This document shows, one piece after another, positions 7,626 to 14,369 of a DNA stretch of 38,408 bases. Numbering within the stretch: position 1 is the first letter of the stretch; the number at the start of each line of letters is the position of its first letter. This DNA is from a virus: the IMG/VR virus record IMGVR_UViG_3300046012_000317, positions 1-38,408 of that record. One strand, written 5' to 3'. Below the pieces are notes generated by a model that had not been told where the DNA came from, did not search any database, and was given only the letters and a program-made list of their open reading frames with translations. The position numbers and the translations under genes are program-made.

Positions 7626-8635
7626 GCGGCCGCACCGGAATCGAGTGGACGGACCGGACGTGGAACCCGGTCGTCGGCTGCACGAAGGTCAGCCAGGGCT
7701 GCAAAAACTGCTACGCAAAAACGATTCACGACATGCGGCACGCCGCGCACCTGGCCGGCAAGAAGATGGCGCCGCAGTACGCCGTGCCGTTCGAGCACGT
7801 GCAGCTCATGCCCGATCGGCTGACGTGGCCGCTCTCGCTGCGTCAGCCGTCGCGGATCTTCGTGAACAGCGTCAGCGATCTGTTTCACGAGGACGTGCCG
7901 GACGAGTTCATCGACCGTGTCTTCGCTATCATGGCGATGGCGCCAAGGCACGCGTTTCAGGTGCTCACGAAACGTCCCGAGCGGATGCTGGAGTACATCG
8001 GCGCGCCGGGATTGGTTGGTGACATCGATGGGAGATCGTGGCGCATCCGCGAAGCGGGTCACGCCTTCGGCGTCGCGATTGCGGACGATGTGAACTTCGC
8101 CCTGCCGCTTCCGAACGTATGGCTCGGCGTCAGCGTCGAGAATCAGAAAGCCGCAGAAGAACGCATTCCGCTTCTGCAACAGACGCCGGCAGCTGTCCGG
8201 TTTCTCAGCGCGGAGCCGTTGCTCGGCCCGATCGACTTCTATGGCGCCGGCAGTCGCGGTGGCGAGGACGGCGATCCGTTCGCCTTCTCCGCGTTGAGGG
8301 GAACCGATGGCGTCGAACCGCCGATCGCCGGTATCGATTGGGTCATCGTCGGTGGAGAATCTGGTTCATCGAAACAGAATCCACGGCCGATGCACCCGGA
8401 CTGGGCTCGCGGTATCCGCGATCAGTGCGTCGCCGCCGGCGTGCCGTTCCTGTTCAAGCAGTGGGGCGATTGGACGGTCTGCCCGCTGCGGCACCTCCCG
8501 GAGGACGTCGAAGAGGTGAAGCACCGCCGCGTTGGCGAGCAGTGGATGATGCGCGTCGGAAAGAAGCGCGCCGGCCGCGAGCTCGACGGCCGCACGTGGG
8601 ATGAGTACCCGTCTCCGAAGGAGAAGCTCGCATGA
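7622..8635 (+). CDS. Phage Gp37/Gp68 family (DUF5131) protein
   Basis: 337 residues. It opens with GIEWTDRTWNPVVGCTKVSQGCKNCYAK, the signature of the Gp37/Gp68 family (DUF5131), with cysteines C20, C27 and C30 in a CX6CX2C arrangement. The family also shows the conserved RIFVNSVSDLFHEDVP, VLTKRPERM, WLGVSVENQ and VIVGGESG segments, all present here. The three-Cys motif and barrel-like repeats suggest a radical-SAM-related iron-sulphur enzyme, but no reaction is established that I can name. It is full length. Start and stop overlap neighbours by four bases, placing it in the operon with the MazG fusion. Confidence 0.85.
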   Translation: MSGRTGIEWTDRTWNPVVGCTKVSQGCKNCYAKTIHDMRHAAHLAGKKMAPQYAVPFEHVQLMPDRLTWPLSLRQPSRIFVNSVSDLFHEDVPDEFIDRVFAIMAMAPRHAFQVLTKRPERMLEYIGAPGLVGDIDGRSWRIREAGHAFGVAIADDVNFALPLPNVWLGVSVENQKAAEERIPLLQQTPAAVRFLSAEPLLGPIDFYGAGSRGGEDGDPFAFSALRGTDGVEPPIAGIDWVIVGGESGSSKQNPRPMHPDWARGIRDQCVAAGVPFLFKQWGDWTVCPLRHLPEDVEEVKHRRVGEQWMMRVGKKRAGRELDGRTWDEYPSPKEKLA

Positions 8636-8727
8636 AGACGGAGACGATGGATCTCGTCCAGGTGCTCGCCGACGCGCGCTCTATTCGCGACAAAATCGCG
8701 GCGCTCCTCCCTCCTGAGCAGCCATGA
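8632..8727 (+). CDS. 31-residue coupled ORF
   Basis: A very small ORF (MKTETMDLVQVLADARSIRD, then KIAALLPPEQP). Its ATG overlaps the preceding stop (ATGA). It would fold as one amphipathic helix. It may be a real small protein or only a coupling device at the end of this operon; nothing in it allows a function to be named. It is the last gene before the promoter at 8768-8796. Confidence 0.35.
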   Translation: MKTETMDLVQVLADARSIRDKIAALLPPEQP

Positions 8728-8758
8728 CCCAGCCACCGAGCCGCCACCGCCCCAAAAG

Positions 8759-8781
8759 TCTTGCAATTTGCAAGAGTCCGC
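8759..8781 (+). promoter_or_regulatory. Operator-like dyad element, copy 1
   Basis: Contains an exact 8-base inverted repeat, TCTTGCAA and TTGCAAGA, around a single T at 8767; the arms extend to 10 bases with one mismatch (8757-8777). The right arm overlaps the -35 box of the promoter at 8768-8796, the usual place for a repressor or activator site. The 23 bases recur on the minus strand at 12743-12765 with 20 identities. Confidence 0.6.
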
Positions 8782-8796
8782 TTCTTCCCATATACT
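8768..8796 (+). promoter_or_regulatory. Sigma70-like promoter of the terS/GT4 operon
   Basis: TTGCAA (8768-8773, 4/6), a 17-base spacer, and TATACT (8791-8796, 5/6). Initiation is expected near 8803, only a few bases before the ATG at 8807, which has no good Shine-Dalgarno. The message may therefore be leaderless or nearly so. Confidence 0.6.
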
Positions 8797-8806
8797 ACCT
8801 GCTGAG

Positions 8807-9124
8807 ATGCCAAGACGCGCCAGCGCAACCAGTTTCGGCCAAAGCAAAGGCAACCGACCCGGTCGCAAAAAGGGCGACCCCACCAACGTCGGCGTCCTGC
8901 CCGCTACCTTCCGGAACCGGATGGCCCTGATCGCCTCTCGGATGCGGACCGTCAACGAGCTGGAGAAGATCCTCGAGAACCGGGACCATGCCGCCTTCAT
9001 GAAGGCCATGGAGTTCGTCACCGAACGCGGCTTCGGCAAGGTGCCGTCCGCAGTCGATGTCACCTCCAAGGGCGAGAAAGTCTCGGGCGTCGTCATCCTG
9101 CCCAGCGTCGGCGACGAGCCATGA
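8807..9124 (+). CDS. Probable terminase small subunit
   Basis: 105 residues from the ATG ten bases after the -10 box; the open frame extends back to a TTG at 8768, but that part is the promoter. The N-terminus is basic (MPRRASATSFGQSKGNRPGRKKG). The middle is helical (LPATFRNRMALIASRMRTVNELEKIL) and the end reads FMKAMEFVTERGFGKVPSAVDV, similar to the 'A.e.v.eRgyGKp.q.vdv' ending of many phage small-terminase-like proteins. The small subunit recognises the packaging site and hands DNA to the large subunit. Here the glycosyltransferase cassette separates it from the large subunit, which is unusual. A plain DNA-binding protein is the alternative. Confidence 0.5.
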   Translation: MPRRASATSFGQSKGNRPGRKKGDPTNVGVLPATFRNRMALIASRMRTVNELEKILENRDHAAFMKAMEFVTERGFGKVPSAVDVTSKGEKVSGVVILPSVGDEP

Positions 9125-10356
9125 CAGACCGTCCCTTCATTGCGTTGGGCTGGACCCCGGGTGCCCTAACCGGATGGGGTCAGTTCGGGGCACACTTCGC
9201 CCGTACGGTCTCGGAGGCCGGGTATCGCGTCGTTCTCCCTGGTGGGCTGGATCCGGCGGGGGTGCTGCCGTTGGACCGCCCGCTGCTCGCCTCACTGGTA
9301 GGTCCGGTCCCGACCGATGGCGCCCCCGGAGTGGTCTGCATGGCGATCGGGAACGCGCTCGAGGCTAAGCCAGAGGGGTTGCCGGCCTCGGTCCGGTGCG
9401 TGGGAATCATCTTCTGCGAGGACATAGGCGCATTCGATGAGGCTGGGGTCGCACGGCTCAATGCCTACGACCTGATCGTGGCCGGGAGCCGGTGGACCGA
9501 GCGGGTGCTGCGGGAGAAGGGGGTTGAGCGGGTGGTCTTGGCCCATCAGGGCTATGATGGGCGGGTGTTCTTCCCATGGACTGGCGCTATAGTGTCGCGC
9601 GAAGTCTCGGAAAACGCGGGAAAGTACGGCGATGCGCACGACAGCATGGCGACACCGAGCCGCCCCCGCGTCTTTTCCGGCGGCAAGCTCGAGTTCCGCA
9701 AGGGGCAGGACATTGTGGTCGAAGCGTTCCGACGCTTCCGTCAGACCCCCGAAGGCCGGGACGCACAACTCGTTGTGGCGTGGGACAACCAGTGGCCGCA
9801 GACCATGGACGGCATCTGGCTCTCGGACTACGTGAAGGGCGTCCCCACAGTGCGGAACGGGCGGTGCGAGGTCGGGCCGTGGTTGGTCGCGAACGGGTTG
9901 CCGGCGGACGCGGTGATCGACTGCGGCCGGCTGACGCCCCCCGAGGCCGCGCACGTGCTCAGGTCGTGTACAGCGGGAGTGTTCCCTAACCGGGCAGAGT
10001 CCGGGACCAATCTGGTGCTGGTGGAGGCGCTGGCGAGTGGGCTGCCGTGCATCATGGCCGGCCGTCATGGTCAGCTTGACGCTTCCCATGCGTTCGCGCC
10101 TGTGCCGCCGTGGCTACTAGACCCCAACGGGATCGGGCTGGATGTCGTGCCGAACGGCTGTTCCCTCTACAAGTCCACGGACGGTTGGGTCGAGACGGCG
10201 CCGGACGAAATCGTCGGGGCCTTGGCGCTGGCGGCACGGGGCGGATGGGGCGGCGCGTGGAACTCCTCGTCAAGCTACGCCGACTACTGGGACTGGTCCG
10301 TCCGGGGCCCGGCGATGGCCGAGGCGATCCTTCAGGCTGAGACGGTGGCGGCGTGA
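9121..10356 (+). CDS. GT4-family glycosyltransferase
   Basis: 411 residues, GT-B fold. The N-terminal half has an opening strand-loop (IALGWTPGALTGWGQFGAHFAR) and a central YDLIVAGSRWTERVLREKGV segment. The C-terminal donor-binding half has FSGGKLEFRKGQDIVVEAFRRF and FPNRAESGTNLVLVEALASGLPCI (E293...E302), the glutamate motif of retaining GT4 enzymes. It should move a sugar from a nucleotide-sugar donor to a glycan, protein or DNA acceptor. The acceptor is unknown: host surface glycan, a virion protein or modified DNA are all possible. It overlaps the small-terminase gene and the methyltransferase gene by four bases (ATGA, GTGA), so the three should be co-expressed from the 8768 promoter. Confidence 0.85.
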   Translation: MTDRPFIALGWTPGALTGWGQFGAHFARTVSEAGYRVVLPGGLDPAGVLPLDRPLLASLVGPVPTDGAPGVVCMAIGNALEAKPEGLPASVRCVGIIFCEDIGAFDEAGVARLNAYDLIVAGSRWTERVLREKGVERVVLAHQGYDGRVFFPWTGAIVSREVSENAGKYGDAHDSMATPSRPRVFSGGKLEFRKGQDIVVEAFRRFRQTPEGRDAQLVVAWDNQWPQTMDGIWLSDYVKGVPTVRNGRCEVGPWLVANGLPADAVIDCGRLTPPEAAHVLRSCTAGVFPNRAESGTNLVLVEALASGLPCIMAGRHGQLDASHAFAPVPPWLLDPNGIGLDVVPNGCSLYKSTDGWVETAPDEIVGALALAARGGWGGAWNSSSSYADYWDWSVRGPAMAEAILQAETVAA

Positions 10357-11042
10357 GCCTCTACCGCGACAACGCCCGCCCGCCAACGCTGCCGGTCCCG
10401 GCCCCCGAGCTGCCCCGTCCGATCATCCAGTTGCCGGACGCCCCGGAGCCGTGGTCCTTCAAGACTCGGGAGCACTTCCCGGAACTGATGACCCGATGGG
10501 GGCTGACCGGCGTTGGCGTCGAGGTCGGCGTCTATCGCGGCGGCTTCTCCAACTTGATCCTGCGGGAATGGCCGGGCGTGCTGCATGTGGTTGATCCCTG
10601 GGAGTTCCAGCCGGACAAGCGGGACATGCTCAACACACCCGACTTGCCGAGCGACTACGAGCGCGCGACGACCCAGCTTCAGGACTGGATCGCGCAGGGA
10701 CGGTGCATCGTGCATCGGGGCTACTCGGTAGACGTGGCGGCGAGTTCGGCTTTCTGTCATCGATCCGATGAATGGCATGCGCTCGATTGGGTCTACGTGG
10801 ACGCGCTCCACGACTACGCGTCCTGCATCGCCGACCTGACGGCATGGGCCCCGCTCATCCGGCCCGGCGGCGCGCTCTGCGGCCACGACTATCTGGACCA
10901 CCCACCGGGCGGTCAGACGGACTTTGGGGTGGTGTCAGCGGTCCGGGACTGGTGCAAAGCCAACGACTACTCAGTCTCGGACGACGTGTTGACGACGACG
11001 CACGACGGATACCCGACCTACGTGATTCGGCTGCGCCCCTGA
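10353..11042 (+). CDS. SAM-dependent methyltransferase (Methyltransf_24 type)
   Basis: 229 residues from a GTG overlapping the previous stop. Class I AdoMet fold: motif I GVEVGVYRGGFSNLILREWPG (residues 54-74), the acidic loop VVDPWE, motif IV LDWVYVDALHDYASCIADL (residues 143-161), and IRPGGALCGHDY. The 'iDg.HdY..v..Dl..w...l.pGG...ghDy' pattern is that of small-molecule/sugar methyltransferases often found beside glycosyltransferases. It probably O-methylates a sugar or the same acceptor as the GT4 enzyme. It is not a DNA methyltransferase: no NPPY or PC motif is present. Confidence 0.82.
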   Translation: MSLYRDNARPPTLPVPAPELPRPIIQLPDAPEPWSFKTREHFPELMTRWGLTGVGVEVGVYRGGFSNLILREWPGVLHVVDPWEFQPDKRDMLNTPDLPSDYERATTQLQDWIAQGRCIVHRGYSVDVAASSAFCHRSDEWHALDWVYVDALHDYASCIADLTAWAPLIRPGGALCGHDYLDHPPGGQTDFGVVSAVRDWCKANDYSVSDDVLTTTHDGYPTYVIRLRP

Positions 11043-11329
11043 TGCCTCAGAACTTTCGCGGTGAGCATTTTGAGGTGCTATCCACTCGCAGCGCTCCTGT
11101 AACGGAAAGCCAGATAGCAGTGCAGCGCGATGCGGCGCTGGCCTCGCTCCGGGACAAGGTTAGGCGGATCCTTGCGGATCCAGAGCAACGCGCGTCCCTG
11201 TTTCGATACATTGCCGAACCTGAGACAGCACCGGCCCCCAGTCCCCCGGCGCCGGCTGTACCAGATGCGTCACGCTCGGATACCACGGCGCAAACGCCGG
11301 AGACTGGCCCCACCGCCACTCCAGATTAA
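11042..11329 (+). CDS. Hypothetical protein overlapping the TPR-GT gene
   Basis: 95 residues. It starts by one-base overlap (TGATG) with the methyltransferase. The first 60 residues are helical and charged (QIAVQRDAALASLRDKVRRIL) and the tail is Pro/Ala/Thr-rich (APAPSPPAPAVPDASRSDTT). Its last 170 bases lie opposite the 3' end of the minus-strand TPR-glycosyltransferase, so the two genes converge and overlap. The coupled start supports it, but the low-complexity tail may only reflect the opposite-strand gene. Function unknown. Confidence 0.45.
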   Translation: MPQNFRGEHFEVLSTRSAPVTESQIAVQRDAALASLRDKVRRILADPEQRASLFRYIAEPETAPAPSPPAPAVPDASRSDTTAQTPETGPTATPD

Positions 11330-12722
11330 ACCGGTGGAGGGCCAGCGTTGGCACGCCGATCGAGCCCGCAACATGTAGCCCGAGCGTATCGACGGCCACC
11401 ACCATGTCCAGCCCCGCCATCGCTTCGGCCAACCCCAGCACGTCAGGATAGACCGGACTCGGCTCGACGGACTTCCCGAGCCACGCACGCGCCACGAGGT
11501 CTGACGTGCCGGTTGGGTCGTACTGGAGCGGAACCCAGGTCACGCCGGGGATGTCGGCGAGCTGGCCCAGCAGTTCGTCCGGGATGGAGCGGAGCCGATC
11601 GACGGGGTTGCCGGACGTGCCCTTCCAGACCAGCCCGACGCGACGGGTACCTGAGTAGCCGCAGCCGGGCGGCTCCGTCGCGCTTGACCACTCCGTCATC
11701 GGCCGCGGCGCGTGCGTGAGTGGCCCCATCGGATCAGGCAGGTCGTCACCGCCCAGCAGCCCCGGCAGCGACATCAGCGGCACATGATATGTCACCGCGT
11801 GGGGGTAGGCGCCGGATCCGCGGGCCACGATCTTGAGCCCCGGCAACGACGCCTCCATCCATCGCGTCAACGCCGGCCGCGTCTCAAGCGCCACCACCGG
11901 CCACCCTCGGTCGATTGCCGCCCGCGCGTACCGGGCGAACATGACGTGATCGCCCAACCCCTGCTCGCCGTGCAGCAGCAGCGTGTCGCCTTTCCGGAAT
12001 GGCTGGCCGGTCCACGGCTTCCCCGGCAGGTCCGGCCGACCGTAGCTCGAGGCGAACGTGGGGTCGTCCCAGCGCTGGTTGAGCGCCTTCCAGCCTCGGA
12101 GGTAGTCCCCACGCCGGAGCCAGATGTAGGCTTGCGCGACTGAGGCGGACGCCTTGTTGGCGTCGAAGGCTATGGCTTTGCCCCAGCACCGTTCCGCCTC
12201 CTCGACCTGCCCCAGCGTGTAGAGGCTTGTGCCGAGGTTGCCCCAGCTCTCGACCTGAGCCCGGTCCAGCGCCAGCGCGCGCCGATACCACTCGACCGCG
12301 GCCGATGGTTCGCCGTCGTCATCCAGGAACCGCCCGACGTTGTGTGCCGCTACGGGATCCGTGGGTGCGGCTTCGTGGCAGGCGACCGTCAGCGTCAGGG
12401 CACAGTGTCGCCATAGGCCGATCTTGTCCTCCGGGGCCGGCGGGTCGGTGTAGCGGAGTGAGAAGTAGGCGCGCTGGGCCGCGTCGGACCCGAAGTAGAG
12501 CACCGCCTTGTTGGTCGGGTCGATTTCAGCACAGACTCCGAAGTGGTGCAGCGCTTGGACGAGATCGTTGGCCTTGACGGCATCCAAGGCTCGCTGGAGC
12601 GGCTTGGCGAGCTCGGGGCTGACAGGAAAGGGATTGGTCCCACCATCCGGGCTACTCGGTGCGCTTCCCGTCCGGTGTGGAAAACTCCCACGCCGCGGCC
12701 GGTTTCGCCTGCTCTGTGGCAT
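11160..12722 (-). CDS. TPR-repeat glycosyltransferase
   Basis: 520 residues on the minus strand; only two genes in the window run this way. Residues 35-230 carry TPR-like helices (AAVEWYRRALALDRAQVESWGNLG then EEAERCWGKAIAFDANKASA). Residues 230-510 are the glycosyltransferase-like domain of TPR proteins related to GT9/GT41: LLHGEQGLGDHVMFARYARA, RRVGLVWKGTSGNPVDRLRSIP, MVVAVDTLGLHVAGSIGVPT and LEWRWGQ...WYPSV, all in family order, so it is full length. It is related to heptosyl/GlcNAc transferases that modify surface glycans or proteins. I place the start at 12722, just after a promoter on the same strand; the frame stays open far upstream, antisense to the large terminase, where it is not coding. 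Confidence 0.82.
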   Translation of the reverse strand: MPQSRRNRPRRGSFPHRTGSAPSSPDGGTNPFPVSPELAKPLQRALDAVKANDLVQALHHFGVCAEIDPTNKAVLYFGSDAAQRAYFSLRYTDPPAPEDKIGLWRHCALTLTVACHEAAPTDPVAAHNVGRFLDDDGEPSAAVEWYRRALALDRAQVESWGNLGTSLYTLGQVEEAERCWGKAIAFDANKASASVAQAYIWLRRGDYLRGWKALNQRWDDPTFASSYGRPDLPGKPWTGQPFRKGDTLLLHGEQGLGDHVMFARYARAAIDRGWPVVALETRPALTRWMEASLPGLKIVARGSGAYPHAVTYHVPLMSLPGLLGGDDLPDPMGPLTHAPRPMTEWSSATEPPGCGYSGTRRVGLVWKGTSGNPVDRLRSIPDELLGQLADIPGVTWVPLQYDPTGTSDLVARAWLGKSVEPSPVYPDVLGLAEAMAGLDMVVAVDTLGLHVAGSIGVPTLALHRFNLEWRWGQSPAFAPWYPSVTHLVQPAPGDWGPVLSQVRQCIETGTRVALDPQGSA

Positions 12723-12727
12723 TCCGC

Positions 12728-12756
12728 AATATGCAGAGACCGGCGAACTCTCGCAA
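12728..12756 (-). promoter_or_regulatory. Sigma70-like promoter of the TPR-glycosyltransferase gene
   Basis: Read on the minus strand: TTGCGA (12756-12751), a 17-base spacer, CATATT (12733-12728, 4/6). Initiation would fall at about 12722-12720, which is the ATG itself, so a leaderless message is likely. The geometry matches the 8768-8796 promoter, and GAGTYCGC directly after the -35 box is shared. Confidence 0.5.
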
Positions 12757-12765
12757 ATTGCACGA
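12743..12765 (-). promoter_or_regulatory. Operator-like dyad element, copy 2
   Basis: On the minus strand this matches 8759-8781 at 20 of 23 positions, including the core GCAATTTGC. The dyad is weaker here (6 of 8 arm pairs) but again overlaps the -35 box. It lies between the divergent starts of the TPR-glycosyltransferase (12722, minus) and the large terminase (12810, plus), so a bound protein could affect both. Confidence 0.55.
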
Positions 12766-12809
12766 TTACCCCTTGTGCTCGCTCGGTTTTCTCCACATGT
12801 TGTCCACAC

Positions 12810-14369
12810 ATGGCCGCCCCAGCAGTCGCAACGACGCATGGAGGGTTGCCGGTGCTGTGGTCGGCACACCCCGGCCCGCAGACCCGGTTCTTGTCGTCCA
12901 CCGCATTTGAGGTCGGCTACGGCGGGGCGGCCGGCGGCGGCAAGACCGACGCGATCGTCTACGGCGCACTCCGGCAGACCGACCACCCGCTCTACCGAGC
13001 CATCATCTTCCGGCGAACGTTCCCGGAACTCCAAGAACTCATGGACCGCGCCGCGCTCGTCTACCCGCAGCTCGGGGCGACGTGGCACAGTCAGGAAAAG
13101 CGCTGGACGTTCCCCTCCGGCGGCAAGGTCGAGTTCGGGTACTGCGCCACCTACCAAGAAGCGCTCCAGTACCAGACGGACGAGTTCACGCACATCGCGT
13201 ACGACCAGTTGGACCAGCTCCCCGAGGAACGGATCTGGACCTACCTGTCGTCTCGTGTTCGCGCCAAGCACGAAGCACTGCGGCTCGGGATGCGCGCCTC
13301 GTTCAACCCCGGCGGCGTCGGGGGCCAGTGGATCAAGCGCCGCTTCGTGGATGTCTGCCCGTTGGATGGCTCGCCCATCACGGTCGAGACACAGACGCCG
13401 GACGGGCGCACCGTGCAGCAGACGCGGGCCTTCATCCGCGCGTCGATCAAGGACAACCCCGCGCTCCTCAAGAACGACCCGACGTATGCGGACCGGCTGG
13501 GGATGCTCTCCGAGATCGAGTACCGGCAGCTCGCGTTGGGCGACTGGGACGCGATGGGCGGGGCCTTCTACCCGGAACTGACGACGCAGGCGGATCAGGA
13601 CCGCTTGTTCGTGACGGCGGCCCAAGTGCCGCCGCTCCTCGATTGGCATGAGTACTGGGGATCGTATGACTGGGGGTTCATCCACCCGGCGACGTTCTCG
13701 CAGTACGTGCGGATCGGGGACCAGATCCTGTGCCTCGACACGACCTTCCTGCACAAGTACCAGGACGAGGATCAGGCGGCGACGATCAAGGGCACGGCCG
13801 ACCGGCGGTGTCTCCAGACGGTCTATGCGGGCCACGATGCCTTCGCGAAACGGCTGGCGCACAGCGCCGCCGCCGAGCGGGTCGCGGACGTATTCGCGCG
13901 CTACTCCATCGGGCTCGAGAAGGCGAACATCGACCGTGCGGCGGGGGCCAAGGTCCTGCGCCGGTTCTTTGCGCCAGCCAAGCCAGGCCCGATGCCCAAG
14001 GGCACCGTGTCGTTCCGCTGGGTGGACACGCCGGGGAACCGGCGCGTGGTCTCCGAGCTCGCGGCGTTGATCCCCGAGGAAACGAACCCCGATGTCCCGG
14101 CCAAGCGGGACGCGAACACGGACGGCCTTTTTGGCGACGACGGCGCGGACGGGGTCCGCTACGGTCTGGCGACCCCATCGTTCGCGCCGATCGAGCCGCG
14201 TCCGGTGTGGCACGGCGGGAACGTGGAGACCGGGGTGGACGATGGCGCCCCGTGGGAGCGTGACACCTTCCGGGTGACCAGTAACGGCGTGATCGACAAG
14301 CGGGAATACGCGTTCCGGAAGCCCGGCCCGGAGAGCGATTTCCCGGAGCGCGAGGAGAACGTCTTTTGA
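12810..14369 (+). CDS. terL: Terminase large subunit
   Basis: 519 residues from the ATG at 12810; the frame is open back to 12543, but that part is antisense to the TPR-glycosyltransferase and promoter. ATPase domain: Walker A GGAAGGGKT (K45), adenine-motif-like FRRTFPELQELMDRA, Walker B HIAYDQLDQ, coupling motif RASFNPGGVGGQWIKRRF. Nuclease domain: SYDWGFIHPATFSQYVRIGDQ with the first catalytic Asp, then YAGHDAF and a C-terminal GDDGADGVRYGL. It packages genomic DNA into the prohead and cuts it. In Walker B the usual catalytic Glu after Asp is Gln (codon CAG). No Shine-Dalgarno is visible at the start. A very weak promoter (TTGTGC, 17, CATGTT; 12773-12801) lies just upstream. Confidence 0.92.
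   Translation: MAAPAVATTHGGLPVLWSAHPGPQTRFLSSTAFEVGYGGAAGGGKTDAIVYGALRQTDHPLYRAIIFRRTFPELQELMDRAALVYPQLGATWHSQEKRWTFPSGGKVEFGYCATYQEALQYQTDEFTHIAYDQLDQLPEERIWTYLSSRVRAKHEALRLGMRASFNPGGVGGQWIKRRFVDVCPLDGSPITVETQTPDGRTVQQTRAFIRASIKDNPALLKNDPTYADRLGMLSEIEYRQLALGDWDAMGGAFYPELTTQADQDRLFVTAAQVPPLLDWHEYWGSYDWGFIHPATFSQYVRIGDQILCLDTTFLHKYQDEDQAATIKGTADRRCLQTVYAGHDAFAKRLAHSAAAERVADVFARYSIGLEKANIDRAAGAKVLRRFFAPAKPGPMPKGTVSFRWVDTPGNRRVVSELAALIPEETNPDVPAKRDANTDGLFGDDGADGVRYGLATPSFAPIEPRPVWHGGNVETGVDDGAPWERDTFRVTSNGVIDKREYAFRKPGPESDFPEREENVF

Noticed and set aside
8724-8930. 68-residue plus-strand ORF with an ATGA start
   Set aside because: It runs through the promoter and out of frame over the small-terminase gene; composition is protein-unlike.
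11246-11255. Perfect palindrome CCGGCGCCGG as a possible bidirectional terminator
   Set aside because: It lies inside both overlapping coding regions, has no loop or T-run, and is likely by chance in GC-rich DNA.
12676-12808. DnaA-box-like sites (TTTTCCACA on minus at 12676-12684 and 35488-35496; TTGTCCACA at 12800-12808)
   Set aside because: The relaxed consensus is loose enough that one or so matches are expected by chance in this length, and there is no cluster or DNA-unwinding element.
11160-14213. A single 1017-codon minus-strand open frame
   Set aside because: Only the part below 12722 is protein-like (TPR-glycosyltransferase). Above that it is antisense to the large terminase, which has all its motifs.
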